64,000 nt of DNA, from positions 1 to 64,000 of the forward strand of contig NZ_QKTU01000012.1 of NCBI RefSeq assembly GCF_003234565.1. The letters run 5' to 3'. Below, piece after piece: positions 62,844-64,000 of the stretch. Below the pieces are notes generated by a model, which was given only the letters and a program-made list of their open reading frames with translations, had not been told where the DNA came from and did no database searches. The position numbers were made by a program, and so were the translations under genes. This DNA comes from Curtobacterium sp. MCBD17_013. GTDB lineage: Bacteria > Actinomycetota > Actinomycetes > Actinomycetales > Microbacteriaceae. Every line of letters starts with the position of its first letter. Position 1 is the first letter of the stretch.

Positions 62844-64000
62844 TCAGACCGCGGGGACCCGCACCGTCACCTCGAGGCCGCCGGACCGGACGTTGCGGAG
62901 GCTCGCCGTGCCTCCTGCGCGCTCGGCGATGGCGCGGACGATCGCGAGTCCGAGGCCCGAGCCGCCGGGCGAGGGATGCACGGACCGTCGGGCGGCGTCG
63001 GGGCGGGTGAAGCGGTCGAACGCGACGGGGACGAACGCGTCCGGGACGCCTGGCCCGTCGTCGGTGACCTGGAGCACGCCCTGCCCTGCCTCCGCGCGCC
63101 AGGTGACGACGATGCCGCCCCCGGGTTCGAGCGCGGCGACGGCGTTGCCCGCGATGTTCGTGACGAGCTGCGCCATGCCGCTCGTGTCGAGCCGGTAGCG
63201 CGGTTCGACGGTGCCGCCGCCGATGCCCGGCCCGGACCCGCCGACGGCGATCGGGGGTTCGAGCTCGAAGTCGACGGTGATGTCCTTGGCGCCCGCGATG
63301 AGCCGGACGCGGTCGACGGCGGACATGACCTCGTCGCCGAGGTCCGTCCAGCTCGTCGTGCGCGCCACCTCGTCGGCCTGGGCCTCGGTCTCCTCGACGC
63401 GGGACAGCGTGAGCAGGTCGTTCGCGAGCCGGGACAGCCGCGCGACGTTCTGCTTGGCGCGGTCGATGTGTCCCGCGAGCGCGTCGGCGTCGCCGGTGTC
63501 GAGCGACGCGAGGTCGAGCTGCGTCGTCAGGATCGCCAGCGGGGTCCGGAGTTCGTGGCTCGCGTCCGAGACCATCTGCCGTTCCCGTTCCGTGGCCTGC
63601 CGGGTCCGGGCGAGGAACGCGTTGAGCGTCGTCGCGAGCGAGGACAGCTCGTCCTGCGCGGGGCCGACGGGGAGCTCGGCCCGGTCGGTGGTGCCCCGGA
63701 GCCGTTCGGCCTCGCGGCGCATCTGGGCGACGGGCCGGAGCGCCACGGTCGCCAGGATCCACGACGCGATCCCGAACGCCACGAGGATCACGAGCCCGAG
63801 CACGCCGAGCGTCTCGGTGAGGTCGTCCACGACGATGCGCTCGGACTGCGCGTTGCGGGCGGCGACGACCGTCCACCGGCCGGCGTCGTTCGTGACGTGC
63901 TCGACGACGACGCGGTACTCCGAGCGGTCGACGGTGATCGACGAGGTCCGGGCGCTCGCGGTGGACAGGGATCGGATCTCGTGTTCGAAGCTCCGTGGCA
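62844..64000 (-). CDS. Sensor histidine kinase, 5' end outside window
   Basis: A partial gene (the frame stays open to position 64000 on the minus strand), at least 385 aa. An extracytoplasmic part is seen first (SFEHEIRSLSTASARTSSIT onward), then a membrane helix (LGLVILVAFGIASWILATVA), a HAMP-like stretch (LRPVAQMRREAERLRG), the HisKA box SDASHELRTPLAIL and a HATPase domain with DDGPGVPDAF and GGSGLGLAIVRAIAERAGG. It is a classic EnvZ/PhoR-type kinase; its response regulator should lie just beyond the window. The gene is convergent with dnaE2, 38 nt apart. Confidence 0.92.
   Translation of the reverse strand, partial: PRSFEHEIRSLSTASARTSSITVDRSEYRVVVEHVTNDAGRWTVVAARNAQSERIVVDDLTETLGVLGLVILVAFGIASWILATVALRPVAQMRREAERLRGTTDRAELPVGPAQDELSSLATTLNAFLARTRQATERERQMVSDASHELRTPLAILTTQLDLASLDTGDADALAGHIDRAKQNVARLSRLANDLLTLSRVEETEAQADEVARTTSWTDLGDEVMSAVDRVRLIAGAKDITVDFELEPPIAVGGSGPGIGGGTVEPRYRLDTSGMAQLVTNIAGNAVAALEPGGGIVVTWRAEAGQGVLQVTDDGPGVPDAFVPVAFDRFTRPDAARRSVHPSPGGSGLGLAIVRAIAERAGGTASLRNVRSGGLEVTVRVPAV

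Overview
The window looks like chromosomal DNA of an actinobacterium of the family Microbacteriaceae, most likely Curtobacterium or a close relative. GC content is very high by eye, with strong G/C at third codon positions. Other pointers are a tandem clpP1-clpP2 pair, actinobacterial TCGAAC-N4-GTTCGA SOS boxes, an ultrashort translational T-box before ileS, and a DUF7882-type small protein. The genus is an inference. Most of the window is housekeeping DNA. I see no phage, insertion sequence, CRISPR array, rRNA operon or replication origin.

Layout. 0.1-3.3 kb: a NarL-type two-component system and a DMT exporter. 3.4-5.7 kb: small uncharacterised proteins, one with a perfect SOS box at its start codon, then tRNA-Gly. 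5.8-12.2 kb: tRNA-Pro, trigger factor, ClpP1/ClpP2 and ClpX (protein folding and turnover), interrupted by a secreted YcnI/CopC copper pair and a repeat-rich spacer. 12.2-17.5 kb: an M3 peptidase, a TetR/hydrolase divergent pair with twin operators, and an SDR oxidoreductase. 17.6-25.9 kb: ValS, MFS and DMT transporters, a dienelactone hydrolase, and an esterase divergent from a MerR regulator. 26.4-32.6 kb: a four-gene peptide/nickel-type ABC importer with a TetR regulator. 32.6-34.9 kb: an acyltransferase and a cation diffusion facilitator. 34.9-40.9 kb: T-box, ileS, folC, a DUF4233 gene and ndk. 41.1-46.1 kb: a DsbA-like thioredoxin, VKOR and RNase E/G. 46.3-55.2 kb: a Pro-rich membrane protein, DUF4031, L21, L27, Obg, ProB, ProA, NadD, a large disordered protein and RsfS. 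55.3-62.8 kb: tRNA-Ala, an aldose epimerase, an SOS-boxed small gene, and the SOS mutagenesis cassette imuA'-imuB-dnaE2. 62.8 kb to the end: a sensor histidine kinase cut by the window edge.

How genes work together. ClpX would feed the ClpP1P2 protease, and a ClgR-like site precedes clpP1. DsbA-like and VKOR proteins would form and recycle an extracytoplasmic disulfide relay. ImuA', ImuB and DnaE2 would make the error-prone polymerase complex under LexA. Two small orphan genes share the same SOS box and may join that response. Many genes overlap by ATGA or GTGA, showing translational coupling. Several starts sit 6-7 nt after a TANNNT box, which suggests leaderless transcripts.

The least explained signals are four: the two SOS-boxed orphan genes; a 25-bp-arm palindrome present twice with conserved arms and different loops; a recurring CCGGGAGGCCCG 12-mer; and the cluster of three small conserved proteins at 4.1-5.2 kb.
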